From contig CAKPIA010000001.1 of the NCBI GenBank assembly GCA_934162205.1, positions 186,001-250,000 on the forward strand: 64,000 bases of DNA. The letters run 5' to 3'. Every line of letters begins with the position of its first letter. Position 1 is the first letter of the stretch. Below, piece by piece: positions 17,749 to 26,469 of this stretch. Source of the stretch: an uncultured Clostridia bacterium (GTDB lineage: Bacteria > Bacillota > Clostridia > TANB77 > CAG-508). The notes below the pieces were generated by a model. That model was not told the DNA's origin. It saw only the letters and a program-made list of their open reading frames with translations, and searched no databases. The translations under genes were made by a program, and so were the position numbers.

Positions 17749-18324
17749 ATGAATATTATTTTAGTAAGACATGGCCAAACAGATTGGAATTTAAAAAATA
17801 AATTGCAGGGTTCTACAAATATAGATTTAAATGAGACTGGTGTATTACAAGCAAAACAAACTGCTAAAAATTTAGCTAATAAAAATATAGATGTAATTTA
17901 CTCTTCACCACTTAATAGAACCTTAGCAACTACAAATGAAATAAATAAAAATAGAAACATAAAAGTAATTAAAGATGATAGATTAATAGAAAGAGGTTTC
18001 GGTAATCTCGAAGGACTTGAAGGAAAAAATGTAAATTTCAAAAAATATTGGGATTTTTCATTAAATGCTTGTGATGAAAATATAGAATCTATATCTACAT
18101 TTTTTTATAGAATTTACAATTTTTTAAATGATATTTTTATAAAATATAAAGATACACCAAAAACAATTTTACTAGTAACACATAATGGTGTTAATCTAGC
18201 AATATCTTCAATTTTAGAAGGAACTAAAGAAAACATATTCGAATATAATTTAAAAACTTGTGATTATAAATTATTTGAAAATCTAACTATATTACCAAAA
18301 TTGGAGGATATATGGAAAATATAA
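17749..18324 (+). CDS. Histidine phosphatase family protein (phosphoglycerate mutase-like)
   Basis: 191 residues beginning MNIILVRHGQTDWN, with the RHG catalytic His near residue 8; a second conserved His is in LLVTHNGVN near 146 and the acidic ERGFGNLEG loop near 84. These define branch-1 histidine phosphatases such as GpmB/CobC-like enzymes; the substrate cannot be assigned. Its last codons overlap the start of the next gene, indicating coupling. Confidence 0.85.
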   Translation: MNIILVRHGQTDWNLKNKLQGSTNIDLNETGVLQAKQTAKNLANKNIDVIYSSPLNRTLATTNEINKNRNIKVIKDDRLIERGFGNLEGLEGKNVNFKKYWDFSLNACDENIESISTFFYRIYNFLNDIFIKYKDTPKTILLVTHNGVNLAISSILEGTKENIFEYNLKTCDYKLFENLTILPKLEDIWKI

Positions 18325-19115
18325 AATTTAGTATAATAATTCCTGCATATAATTGTGAAAATTATATCTCAAAATGTTTAGAAAGTATATTTAATCAATC
18401 ATATAAAAATTTTGAAATAATTGTTGTTGATGATTGTTCAACTGATAACACTCTTGAAATTTTAAAAAAATATGAAAATATAAAATTATTATCAACTCCT
18501 GTTAATTCACGCCAGGGAACCGCAAGAAATATAGGATTAGATGTTTGTACAGGAGATTATATTTTATTTGTTGATTCTGACGATTCTTTATATGATAATA
18601 CTGTTTTAGACAAAATAGCTAATTTAATAAATACACAAAATATGCCTGACATAGTTTATTTAGGAATTAAAATGTATGGAAAAAGAGATTTATTACTTAT
18701 TCCAGATGAAAAAAATTGTACAAAAGAATATAGGCTTTCAGAAAATCCTTTTATTAATGTTATATCTATTGCATGGAAAAATACATTAATTCAAGAAAAT
18801 CACATTAGATTTCCTGAAAAAATAAAATATGAAGATGTTTATTTTGCTTTTTTAGGAATTGAAAAAGCAAAAACATATGCATATGGAGATTTTATATATT
18901 ACAAGTATAATAATAGAGAATCTTCAACAACTACTGCATATTCTATAAGCCAAGCAGAAGATACAATCAAATTAATTTCAAAATTATTTGAATTATACCA
19001 AATTATAGACAAAGAAAATATACCTTATCTATCAAAAAGAATACAACAACAAACTGATAGAGCTCATATAAGATTAAATAGAGCTATAGAACAAGAGTTG
19101 AAAAAATATAATTAA
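18312..19115 (+). CDS. Family 2 glycosyltransferase
   Basis: 267 residues with a GT-A fold N-terminus: SIIIPAYNCENYI, VVDDCSTDNT, and the metal-binding FVDSDDS near 90-96. It lacks membrane helices, so is likely peripheral or cytosolic, adding a sugar to a surface glycan or lipid. It overlaps the phosphatase gene by 13 nt, with a GGAGG site inside it. Acceptor unknown. Confidence 0.85.
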   Translation: MENIKFSIIIPAYNCENYISKCLESIFNQSYKNFEIIVVDDCSTDNTLEILKKYENIKLLSTPVNSRQGTARNIGLDVCTGDYILFVDSDDSLYDNTVLDKIANLINTQNMPDIVYLGIKMYGKRDLLLIPDEKNCTKEYRLSENPFINVISIAWKNTLIQENHIRFPEKIKYEDVYFAFLGIEKAKTYAYGDFIYYKYNNRESSTTTAYSISQAEDTIKLISKLFELYQIIDKENIPYLSKRIQQQTDRAHIRLNRAIEQELKKYN

Positions 19116-19163
19116 AAATTTAACCTTTTAAACTTTTTTCTACTCTTATATTTAAGATTCCAA

Positions 19164-19208
19164 AAAAAGATTTTAAGCATATAAAAAATATATGCCTAAA
19201 ATCTTTTT
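19164..19208. terminator. Bidirectional terminator between convergent glycosyltransferase genes
   Basis: 20-bp stem with one mismatch and a 5-nt loop, with A- and T-runs on the two sides; it overlaps the stop of the minus-strand gene. Confidence 0.8.
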
Positions 19209-20901
19209 AATAATTTGCTCTTTTTAGTATTGCAATCATTACTTCTTTTGCCATTTTATTTAATGCTTGTAATTGTTGTGATACATTTTTTACTTTTCCA
19301 ATATGTACCTCTTGAACTTTTGCTCCCAAATTTATTACATCAAGCAAAATTCCAATATCAACTCCATAGTCTTTTTCGAACTCAATTTGTAAAAATAATT
19401 CTTTTCTTCCTGCAATCATTCCACTTAATGGTTGTGAAAATTTATACATATCTGGAAATAATATATCCATCATTGGCTTAGCAACAAGTTCTGTTACTCT
19501 TCCACCTTTTCTATCAAACATAGATTTAACAAACTCTGCATTTTTAGTCATTATTGGTGTTACTAATTTTGTAACTAAATCTTTTGAATAATTACTTATA
19601 TCTGCATCTAAATATACTATAATGTCATTTTCAGCATACTTTAAGCCTTCTTCCATTGCATAACCTTTTCCTTGTTCTTTACAAAATACAACTTCTGCTC
19701 CTGCATTTTTTGCATATTTAGCAGTATAGTCTGTTGAATTATTATCTACTACTATTATTTGATTAACAAATAAATTCTTTTGTACTAATCTTATAACTTT
19801 TTGAACTGTTTTTTCTTCGTTTCTTGCTGGAATTATTACTGTTACTTTTTCTTCTGGATCAGCATCATTTATTAATATTTCATCTAATTTTTTAAATTGG
19901 TTATTAGACTCTTTTATAATATTTTCATTTATTGTTACTTTCTCAAAATCTTCTAATTTAATAAAATCAATATCTTCAATTTTATCAATCTCAAAAAATT
20001 TATTAACTAAACTTAAATCATTTATAACATTAGTTGTCTTTGAACTATATGATAATACGCACATTTTTTGTTCAAAAATATAAGATAGTACCATTGAATG
20101 AAATCTAGAACAAATCATATATTCTACTTGACTATATTTTCTTAAAAATCCTTTTAAATCTCCATTATATACTATTGATTCTACTTGTTCTTTATTTTTT
20201 ACATTTCTTAATATAGTAGCATTTGTTTCGCTATCTCCTTCATATTCACAAAACGAAAATAATTTAACTTTATAATTCATTTCTGTAAAATAATCAATAG
20301 TCTTTGTTAAAACTTCATTATATTTTTCTTTATATTTTTCTAAATCTTTCCTAAATTTAAAATTAATTGTTGATATTCCTATTGTATTTTTTTTCTTTTC
20401 TGATTTCTCTAATTTCGCAGAAAATACAGCATCTGGTGCATATCTAACATTTTCACATTCTTTAAATAATTCATAAGATTTTTTATCTCTTAAGCATACA
20501 TCTGTTACTTCATAAAATATATTTTTTACTGTGTTTTTATAACTTTCTGTCTCATATGGTCCAAAATTTGAACTAATATAATAAAATGGAATACATAGTT
20601 CTCTACATTTAACAGCTAATTTATCTAATTTTTCAACTCTTTCAATCCCACCAGCATGTTCCATAAAGATTGAACCACCAATATAAACAAAAGCATCAAA
20701 TTCAGTTATATCAAGTTTTAATAATTCATCCAAATTATAATCTAAAAAATGTAAGTTTTCATTATCTTGATATATTGTAGATTCTGTTTTTACTGCTCGT
20801 GAATAAAATTGCACCTTGGGATATCTTTTCAATACTGTATCTATAAATAAATCATCACCTAAATTCATTTTTGAATATGCTAATATATATACTTTTTTCA
20901 T
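19207..20901 (-). CDS. Polysaccharide pyruvyltransferase-GT2 glycosyltransferase fusion
   Basis: 564 residues in two parts. Residues 1 to about 345 resemble the polysaccharide pyruvyltransferase/CsaB family (NLGDDLFIDTVL near the start, YIGGSIFMEH near 75, CSRFHSMVLSYIF near 264). Residues about 350-564 are a GT-A glycosyltransferase (VTVIIPARNEEKTV, VVDNNSTD, YLDADIS) most like glucosyl-3-phosphoglycerate synthase-type enzymes. Together they suggest a cytosolic bifunctional enzyme modifying a cell-surface polymer with pyruvate and a sugar. The fusion is one uninterrupted frame. Substrate unknown. Confidence 0.8.
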   Translation of the reverse strand: MKKVYILAYSKMNLGDDLFIDTVLKRYPKVQFYSRAVKTESTIYQDNENLHFLDYNLDELLKLDITEFDAFVYIGGSIFMEHAGGIERVEKLDKLAVKCRELCIPFYYISSNFGPYETESYKNTVKNIFYEVTDVCLRDKKSYELFKECENVRYAPDAVFSAKLEKSEKKKNTIGISTINFKFRKDLEKYKEKYNEVLTKTIDYFTEMNYKVKLFSFCEYEGDSETNATILRNVKNKEQVESIVYNGDLKGFLRKYSQVEYMICSRFHSMVLSYIFEQKMCVLSYSSKTTNVINDLSLVNKFFEIDKIEDIDFIKLEDFEKVTINENIIKESNNQFKKLDEILINDADPEEKVTVIIPARNEEKTVQKVIRLVQKNLFVNQIIVVDNNSTDYTAKYAKNAGAEVVFCKEQGKGYAMEEGLKYAENDIIVYLDADISNYSKDLVTKLVTPIMTKNAEFVKSMFDRKGGRVTELVAKPMMDILFPDMYKFSQPLSGMIAGRKELFLQIEFEKDYGVDIGILLDVINLGAKVQEVHIGKVKNVSQQLQALNKMAKEVMIAILKRANY

Positions 20902-20939
20902 TTTTTACCTCTTATATTTTTATTTTAAATATCTTTATA

Positions 20940-20968
20940 ATTATATCATATATATAATTCATTGTATA
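20940..20968 (-). promoter_or_regulatory. Promoter of the fusion gene
   Basis: Minus-strand TATACA, 17 bp, TATAAT with a TG extension. Confidence 0.5.
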
Positions 20969-21011
20969 CGGCTATAATAACTATATTTTGAGTTTTATAA
21001 CACATATATAC

Positions 21012-21044
21012 AAATAGAGAGAACACTTCAAGTCCTCTCTATTT
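21012..21044 (-). terminator. Terminator at the end of the TagO-like gene
   Basis: 10-bp stem AAATAGAGAG with its complement, 13-nt loop, overlapping the TAG stop. Confidence 0.65.
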
Positions 21045-22280
21045 ATGTATTTCAAACATTTCTTTTCCTTCTCCGCAAACTGGGCATACCCAATCATTTG
21101 GTAAATTTGAAAATTCAGTACCTGGTTTTATCCCAGCTTTTTCATTACCAAATTTAGGATTATAAATATATTTACATGATATACATTCCATCATAATTCC
21201 TTTTTGTGCAATCTCCTTTTTAAATAAACTCTTATATCCTAACGCAACAGCTGCTATTATCATTAACAAAAAAGATAATGCCTTCCAAATACCACTATCC
21301 AGTAATATCACAGCAAACATACCAAATGCAGCACTTATTCCATACAAGATTAACACTGCTTGTTTCGGAGAAAAACCTTTTTCTACTAATCTATGATGTA
21401 AATGTCCTCTATCTGCTTGAAATACTGCTTTAATTGATTTTCCTTTTATTATTCTTCTAACTATAGCAAATAATGTATCGAAAATAGGTAATCCTAATGC
21501 AATAACTGGTAAAACAATAACTGCTATTGTATAAGTTTTTGCAACCCCTAATATTGAAACAACAGCCAATATAAATCCTAAAAAATTTGATCCAGTATCA
21601 CCTATAAATGTTTTTGCTGGTGCAAAATTATATGGTAAAAATCCAACTAATGCTCCAACCAATGCTGTTGTTAATATCACTGCTATCATTGGTGATTCAT
21701 TTAATGCAAATATAATTAATAAAGATAAACATGAAATAATTGATATTCCTGATGATAATCCATCTAGTCCATCTATTAAATTAATTGCATTTGTAACGCC
21801 AACAATCCATCCTACAGTTAATATTACAGAAAAAGCATCACTTAAACCTATTTTATATAAAAATGGTATATTTAAATGTTCTATTTTTATTCCAAAAGCA
21901 ACTATAATACAAGCTGCTATTATTTGTCCTATTAATTTTTGAACTGGCTTTAATGTTTTAGTGTCATCAATAACACCAACTATCGTTATTACTACTATTC
22001 CCAAAAACAATCCTAATAATTTATGTCCATATTGTTCACTTGAAAACAATTGGAAAGATCCTTCGATTGTCATTACTATTATTAAATATGCAACAGATAC
22101 TAAAAATCCTAAAATTACAGCAGGTCCACCAAATCTAGGCATAGTCTTAGCATGTACTCTTCTTTCCTCTTTTTCTTCACTTACAGCCCCTATTTTTTTT
22201 GCTATCTTTATAGTATATGGTGTAGTCACAAAAGATACAATATATGCTAACAAAAATGCTATTGCAATATTCCCCCACAT
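21039..22280 (-). CDS. Polyprenyl-phosphate HexNAc-1-phosphate transferase fused to rubredoxin
   Basis: Residues 1 to about 345 are a TagO/WecA/MraY-superfamily membrane enzyme (about ten helices; GIDDTKTL, NAINLIDGLDGL, GDTGSNFLGF, DTLFAIVRR, HLHHRL) that attaches GlcNAc-1-phosphate or a related sugar to undecaprenyl phosphate to start surface glycan synthesis. Residues 363-413 form a complete rubredoxin with Cys366, Cys369, Cys399 and Cys402 and the motif LPNDWVCPVCG. The frame is continuous. A one-iron redox domain on this enzyme is unexpected; it could tether a redox sensor or donor to the membrane. It lies 13 bp after rpiB. Confidence 0.9.
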   Translation of the reverse strand: MWGNIAIAFLLAYIVSFVTTPYTIKIAKKIGAVSEEKEERRVHAKTMPRFGGPAVILGFLVSVAYLIIVMTIEGSFQLFSSEQYGHKLLGLFLGIVVITIVGVIDDTKTLKPVQKLIGQIIAACIIVAFGIKIEHLNIPFLYKIGLSDAFSVILTVGWIVGVTNAINLIDGLDGLSSGISIISCLSLLIIFALNESPMIAVILTTALVGALVGFLPYNFAPAKTFIGDTGSNFLGFILAVVSILGVAKTYTIAVIVLPVIALGLPIFDTLFAIVRRIIKGKSIKAVFQADRGHLHHRLVEKGFSPKQAVLILYGISAAFGMFAVILLDSGIWKALSFLLMIIAAVALGYKSLFKKEIAQKGIMMECISCKYIYNPKFGNEKAGIKPGTEFSNLPNDWVCPVCGEGKEMFEIHK

Positions 22281-22293
22281 AGCTTGTCCTCCA

Positions 22294-22740
22294 CTATTTC
22301 ATATTTTCTTTTTCTATATTTTCTATCATTTGTATTCTTTCACTATGCCTTCCACCCTCAAATTCGGTTGCAATCCACATTCTAACTATGCATATTGCTT
22401 CACTTGTTGAAACATAATCTGCTCCTAATGCCAAAACATTGCTATCATTATGCATTCTTGCAAATTTTGCAGTTGTTTCTTCATAACAAGGTGTACATCT
22501 TATTCCTTTAAATTTATTTGCAACTATACTCATTCCTAATCCAGATCTACATATTAATATTCCTTTTTCTGCTTGTTTTTTTTGTATTGAAACAGCAACT
22601 TTTTGAGCTATCTCTGGATAATCAACACTTTCTTCAGAATAAGTTCCTATATCATTATATTTTATACCTTTTTCATCAAAATATTTTTTTATTTCTTCTT
22701 TTAATTTATAACCACCATGGTCACTACCAATTACTATCAT
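22294..22740 (-). CDS. rpiB: Ribose-5-phosphate isomerase B
   Basis: Interconverts ribulose- and ribose-5-phosphate (or an allied sugar such as allose-6-phosphate). The start at 22740 gives MIVIGSDHGGYKLK and 148 residues, the normal size, with AGGAGG upstream; the longer frame to 22836 is not used. The catalytic Cys lies in ILICRSGLGMSI near 65-76, and the phosphate-binding region contains NDSNVLALGADYVS. First gene of a unit with the TagO-like gene. Confidence 0.95.
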   Translation of the reverse strand: MIVIGSDHGGYKLKEEIKKYFDEKGIKYNDIGTYSEESVDYPEIAQKVAVSIQKKQAEKGILICRSGLGMSIVANKFKGIRCTPCYEETTAKFARMHNDSNVLALGADYVSTSEAICIVRMWIATEFEGGRHSERIQMIENIEKENMK

Positions 22741-22766
22741 ATGTAACCTCCTAATTTTTCTTTTAC

Positions 22767-22795
22767 AATATATCACATTTATATATATATTACAA
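22767..22795 (-). promoter_or_regulatory. Promoter of rpiB
   Basis: Minus-strand TTGTAA, 17 bp, TATATT. Divergent from the mscL promoter. Confidence 0.5.
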
Positions 22796-22803
22796 CTATT
22801 ATA

Positions 22804-22832
22804 TTGACTTTTTTTACATAATATTTTATTAT
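22804..22832 (+). promoter_or_regulatory. Promoter of mscL
   Basis: TTGACT, exactly 17 bp, TATTAT. Confidence 0.65.
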
Positions 22833-22869
22833 ACAATTATACAATTCATATAGTATTGGAGGATTTAAT

Positions 22870-23391
22870 ATGTTTAAAGAATTTAAGGATTTTACAAATA
22901 AAATTAATATTATGAATTTGGCAGTTGGTGTAATTATTGGCGGAGCATTTCAAAAAATAATAAATTCTTTGGTTTCTGATATTGTAATGCCTTTAATATC
23001 TACAGTTATTGGCAAAGTTGACTTTTCAGATTTGGTTTTACATATTGGTAATGCTTCTATTAAATATGGCAATTTTCTAACAGAAGTCATTAATTTCTTA
23101 ATTATAGCTTTTTCTGTTTTTCTATTTATTAAATATCTTAATAATTTAGATAAGCAATTAGATAAAGTAAAATTTGGAGAATTAGAAAAATTTGCTAAAA
23201 AACTAGACAAAAAAGGGAAATTCAGAAATAAAAAGGCAAAAAAAGCTACAGAACCAACTAGCAAAATATGTCCATTTTGTTATAGTGAAATAAATATAAA
23301 AGCAACAAGATGTCCTAATTGCACATCAATATTAGAAGAAGATAAAAAAGAAGAAAACATTGAAGGTGAACAATTAAAAATAGAAGAATAA
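22870..23391 (+). CDS. mscL: Large-conductance mechanosensitive channel MscL with C-terminal zinc ribbon
   Basis: Tension-gated pore that vents solutes on osmotic downshock. MscL proper fills about residues 1-120: the FKDF start, TM1 with NLAVGVIIGGAFQKII, a short periplasmic loop and TM2 near 65-87, then a basic helix. Residues about 130-160 add a zinc ribbon (CPFC and CPNC) and an acidic tail, making 173 residues against about 130-150 for typical MscL. Similar zinc-ribbon tails occur in other Firmicute MscL proteins as far as I recall. Confidence 0.93.
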   Translation: MFKEFKDFTNKINIMNLAVGVIIGGAFQKIINSLVSDIVMPLISTVIGKVDFSDLVLHIGNASIKYGNFLTEVINFLIIAFSVFLFIKYLNNLDKQLDKVKFGELEKFAKKLDKKGKFRNKKAKKATEPTSKICPFCYSEINIKATRCPNCTSILEEDKKEENIEGEQLKIEE

Positions 23392-23433
23392 CATTATAAT
23401 TGGGAATATAGAGATATTTTTTCAATTTACCAC

Positions 23434-23462
23434 TTGCCAAACTACTTATTATATGTTATAAT
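23434..23462 (+). promoter_or_regulatory. Promoter of rpsT
   Basis: TTGCCA, exactly 17 bp, TATAAT, with TG for an extended -10. It is among the best promoters in the window, as expected for a ribosomal protein gene. Confidence 0.75.
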
Positions 23463-23502
23463 GTTATGCGTTATAGTTTACTAAAAGGAGGTGCATTAAG
23501 AT

Positions 23503-23769
23503 ATGCCAAACATTAAATCAGCTAAAAAAAGAGTTAAAATTATTGAAAAGAAAACATTAAGAAATAATATGATAAAATCTGGTTACAAATCAGCTGTTAA
23601 AAAATTTGAACAAGCTATAGAAGCTGGAAATGTAGAAGAAGCTAAAGTTTTATTCACTGAAGCTACAAAAAAAATCGATCAAGCTTGTACAAAAGGTATT
23701 CTTGTTAAAAATACAGCATCAAGAAAAAAATCAAATTTATCAAAAAAATTAAATGCAGCTATTGCTTAA
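23503..23769 (+). CDS. rpsT: 30S ribosomal protein S20
   Basis: 88-residue Lys-rich helical protein that binds 16S rRNA in the small subunit. It starts MPNIKSAKKRVK and contains the family pattern VKNTASRKKSNLSKK at the C-terminus. A strong AAAGGAGG site precedes it, with an 11-nt gap. Monocistronic, with a good promoter and terminator. Confidence 0.97.
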   Translation: MPNIKSAKKRVKIIEKKTLRNNMIKSGYKSAVKKFEQAIEAGNVEEAKVLFTEATKKIDQACTKGILVKNTASRKKSNLSKKLNAAIA

Positions 23770-23807
23770 GCTAAATATAAGTAAAAAATTATGCATAGTT
23801 TTTTATT

Positions 23808-23829
23808 AAATCTCACATACGTGAGATTT
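23808..23829 (+). terminator. Terminator of rpsT
   Basis: Perfect 9-bp stem AAATCTCAC, ATAC loop, T-rich tail. Confidence 0.8.
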
Positions 23830-23985
23830 TTTTATATTATAAGATATTTTTCGTATTTCTTAATTACACACTCAAGAATTTAGATAAGCATAACTCAAAA
23901 AGATTTACTGGATACTATTTCCATTGAAATTTATTATATAAAAATGTTACTATTATTATAGTATATTAATATTTAGAGGTGTACT

Positions 23986-24237
23986 ATGATAAAAAGTATA
24001 ATAAAAATATTTAAGAATTTAGATAAATTAACAAATAAGATTATGAATTATGGATTACATATTTGTACTGGAATTTGTATTTTTGCAGTTGCTATTTTAT
24101 TTACATATGAAACAATTTTTTCTTCTCCAGATTTATTTTATATAGGCTTAACATTATTTAAATTAGGAACAATTTTTGGAATAGAATTTATTGTTTGCGG
24201 AATCGTTGTTGATTCTATAAAAAAACAAATAATATAA
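23986..24237 (+). CDS. Small two-helix membrane protein, conserved-looking
   Basis: 83 residues with a basic N-terminus (about 1-22), a hydrophobic helix near 24-45, the segment SPDLFYIGLTLFKLG and a second helix near 60-77. I recall small Clostridial proteins with the same SPDLFYIGL segment, so it is probably a lineage-conserved gene of unknown function. The ribosome site is GAGGTG, 6 nt from the ATG. It stands alone between hairpins. Confidence 0.6.
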   Translation: MIKSIIKIFKNLDKLTNKIMNYGLHICTGICIFAVAILFTYETIFSSPDLFYIGLTLFKLGTIFGIEFIVCGIVVDSIKKQII

Positions 24238-24239
24238 TT

Positions 24240-24273
24240 AAAGCCAAACTTAAATTATATTGAGTTTGGCTTT
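24240..24273. terminator. Hairpin after the 83-aa membrane protein gene
   Basis: Perfect 11-bp stem AAAGCCAAACT with a 12-nt loop; the following T-tract is weak. Confidence 0.55.
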
Positions 24274-24296
24274 AAATTTCGGTTTATTATATTTTT

Positions 24297-24331
24297 AAGT
24301 TGTCAAAAATCTACGTCCCCATTGACAACTT
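24297..24331. repeat. Dispersed hairpin repeat, copy 1
   Basis: Inverted repeat AAGTTGTCAA ... TTGACAACTT around a 15-nt loop containing GTCCCC, followed by a T-run on the plus strand. A second copy lies at 38338-38376; 29 of the first 33 bases match, loop included, so this is a repeat family and not a chance terminator. It may be a REP-like palindrome. Confidence 0.6.
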
Positions 24332-24336
24332 TTTTA

Positions 24337-24570
24337 TTATTTTCTACTGTTATTATATAATTCATCTGGACAAATGTCAGCTCCATTTTCCCATTCAATT
24401 GATAAACCAGCAATTTTTACAGTATTAAATAAATTAATGTCTTTTAATTGCTTAAATCGTTCAAATTTAAAATATGGCTTTACATCAAATCTTTTTATTT
24501 CATTATTATCAAATGTTATTTCTAATTCATAATTATTTAAAACTTTTACATCTACAGCTTTTGGATTCAT
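24337..24570 (-). CDS. DUF2442 family protein
   Basis: 77 residues with the DUF2442 pattern: a beta-strand start VKVLNNYELEITFDNNEIKRFDVKPY, then an aromatic FKFERF and the C-terminal WENGADICPDELY. DUF2442 genes usually sit beside DUF4160 genes, as here, and the pair has been proposed to be toxin-antitoxin-like, without proof known to me. The ATG has a TTGGAG site. Confidence 0.85.
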   Translation of the reverse strand: MNPKAVDVKVLNNYELEITFDNNEIKRFDVKPYFKFERFKQLKDINLFNTVKIAGLSIEWENGADICPDELYNNSRK

Positions 24571-24625
24571 AAAATCACTCCAATCCTTTGATTTTTATTA
24601 ATTCTCCATCTTCATTATAAGCATA

Positions 24626-24841
24626 CTATGCTGCTCTAATTTCATCTTCATGTAGTGCAACCCACGCATCTACTAGTTTTTTTTGTTTTTTAGGTAATTT
24701 ACCACTTAAAATTTTACCTTTAAATGTCATTGACATACTATATTCATTATATTTTATATGTATATGTGGTTCGTTATGATGTCCTCCTAATTCTTGATAC
24801 ATATATATTAAAATACCGTAAAATTGTGAAATAACAGGCAA
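24626..24841 (-). CDS. DUF4160 family protein (TTG start)
   Basis: 71 residues beginning MPVISQFYGILIYMY, the normal start of DUF4160 proteins, and containing HNEPHIHIKY, the conserved His-rich segment. The start codon is TTG, with GGAGG 7 nt upstream. A consensus promoter (TATAAT at 24859-24854) lies so close that a normal transcript would begin inside or after the ribosome site. It forms a two-gene unit with the DUF2442 gene. Function unknown. Confidence 0.85.
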   Translation of the reverse strand: MPVISQFYGILIYMYQELGGHHNEPHIHIKYNEYSMSMTFKGKILSGKLPKKQKKLVDAWVALHEDEIRAA

Positions 24842-24853
24842 TATATCACCTCC

Positions 24854-24882
24854 ATTATAACATCATTTTTTATCTTTTTCAA
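24854..24882 (-). promoter_or_regulatory. Promoter of the DUF4160/DUF2442 pair, abutting the ribosome site
   Basis: Minus-strand TTGAAA, 17 bp, TATAAT with TG extension. Only 12 nt separate the -10 from the TTG start, implying a nearly leaderless mRNA if this promoter is used. Confidence 0.5.
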
Positions 24883-24986
24883 TTTTATTTGGATTAATTT
24901 AGAATAAACATTTATAGAAATAAATTATATGAAATAAAGCCATAGATGTTTTGCTATTTTATAATACTTTATATTATTTGTCAATA

Positions 24987-25018
24987 AAAAAGACATTCAC
25001 TAAAGTGAATGTCTTTTT
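24987..25018 (-). terminator. Terminator of the gatCAB operon
   Basis: Perfect 15-bp stem AAAAAGACATTCACT just after the gatB stop. Confidence 0.8.
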
Positions 25019-25029
25019 GGTTAAATTTA

Positions 25030-26469
25030 CTATTTTTTTAGTTCTTCTATAAACATTTTGTTAAGCATTTGTGGATTAGCTTTTCCTTTTGTTTCTTTCA
25101 TTGCTTGTCCAACTAAGAAGCCTAATGCTCTGTCTTTTCCACCTTTATAATCTTCAACTGATTGAGGATTTGCCTCTAATACTTTTAATACAACTTCTTT
25201 TATTGCACCTTCATCTGATATTTGAATCCATCCTTTTTCTTTAATTATTTCTTCTGGATCTTTTGGATTTTCAAATAATTCAACTAAAACTTTCTTTCCT
25301 ATACTTGAACTTATTGTTCCATTATCTATAAGAATTACAAGTTTTGCTAATTGATTGCAATCAAAAGGTATTTCTATTGGTTCCATTTCTGTTTCATTTA
25401 ATATTCTTGAAATATCAGAAATAATCCAGTTATTAACTGCTTTTGCATTACCACAAATTTTTGTTGCTCCTTCAAATAAATCTGATAGATATTTAGAAGC
25501 TGTTATTAATTTGGCATCTTTTTCTGATAATCCAAATTCAGTTAAATATCTTTCTTTTCTACTTTCTGGTAATTCTGGTAATGAATTTTTAATATTTTCT
25601 ATATATTCTTCTGATAATTTTATTGCAACTAAATCTGGGTCTGGGAAATATCTATAATCTTGTGCATCTTCTTTATCTCTCATTGGGAATGTTTTTCCAG
25701 AAACATCATCCCATCTTAATGTTTCTTGTTCTATTTTTCCACCATCTTCAATTACATCTATTTGTCTTTCTACTTCATATTCAATTGCTCTTGTTATACT
25801 TCTAAAAGAGTTCATATTTTTCATTTCTGTACGTGTTCCTAATTTTTCGTCACCCTTTTTTCTTACAGAAACGTTTACATCAGCTCTTAAAGATCCTTCT
25901 TGCATTTTACAATCAGATACTTCTATATATTCTAGTATTGATTTTAATTTTCTTAAATAATGTTCTACTTCTTCTGCACTTCTTAAATCTGGTTTTGATA
26001 CTATTTCTATTAATGGAACTCCTGCTCTGTTTAAATCAACTAAGCTTCCTCCACCAAATTCATCATGATTTAATTTTCCTGCATCTTCTTCTATATGAAT
26101 TCTTTCTAGTCTAATTTTCTTTTTACCTTGTTCTGTTTCTATTTCTATATATCCTTCTAAGCATAATGGTTTATCATATTGTGATATTTGATATGCTTTT
26201 GGTAAATCTGGGTAAAAATAATTTTTTCTATCATTTTTACTATCTCTTGAAATTTCACAGTTTGTTGCAAGACCTGCTTTTACTGCATATTCTACAACTT
26301 TTTCATTTAATACAGGAAGTGTTCCTGGCATTGCCATACATATTGGACATGTATGTGTATTAGGTGCAGCACCAAATTCTGTAGGACAAGAACAGAATAT
26401 TTTTGTTTTTGTTGAAAGTTCAGCATGTACTTCTAGTCCTATTATAACTTCATAATCTTCTCTTGACAT
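25030..26469 (-). CDS. gatB: Asp-tRNA(Asn)/Glu-tRNA(Gln) amidotransferase subunit B
   Basis: Subunit of the GatCAB complex that phosphorylates and amidates mischarged Glu-tRNA(Gln) or Asp-tRNA(Asn). The 479 residues show the start YEVIIGLEVHAELSTKTKIFCSC with zinc-type Cys residues (CSCPTEFG, CPICMAMPG), the kinase-like core and a C-terminal YqeY/GatB tail (GKANPQMLNKMF). Its ATG overlaps the gatA stop in TAATG, so translation is coupled. Confidence 0.97.
   Translation of the reverse strand: MSREDYEVIIGLEVHAELSTKTKIFCSCPTEFGAAPNTHTCPICMAMPGTLPVLNEKVVEYAVKAGLATNCEISRDSKNDRKNYFYPDLPKAYQISQYDKPLCLEGYIEIETEQGKKKIRLERIHIEEDAGKLNHDEFGGGSLVDLNRAGVPLIEIVSKPDLRSAEEVEHYLRKLKSILEYIEVSDCKMQEGSLRADVNVSVRKKGDEKLGTRTEMKNMNSFRSITRAIEYEVERQIDVIEDGGKIEQETLRWDDVSGKTFPMRDKEDAQDYRYFPDPDLVAIKLSEEYIENIKNSLPELPESRKERYLTEFGLSEKDAKLITASKYLSDLFEGATKICGNAKAVNNWIISDISRILNETEMEPIEIPFDCNQLAKLVILIDNGTISSSIGKKVLVELFENPKDPEEIIKEKGWIQISDEGAIKEVVLKVLEANPQSVEDYKGGKDRALGFLVGQAMKETKGKANPQMLNKMFIEELKK

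Noticed and set aside
23391..23500. Riboswitch before rpsT
   Set aside because: The leader after the promoter is too short and shows no conserved fold.
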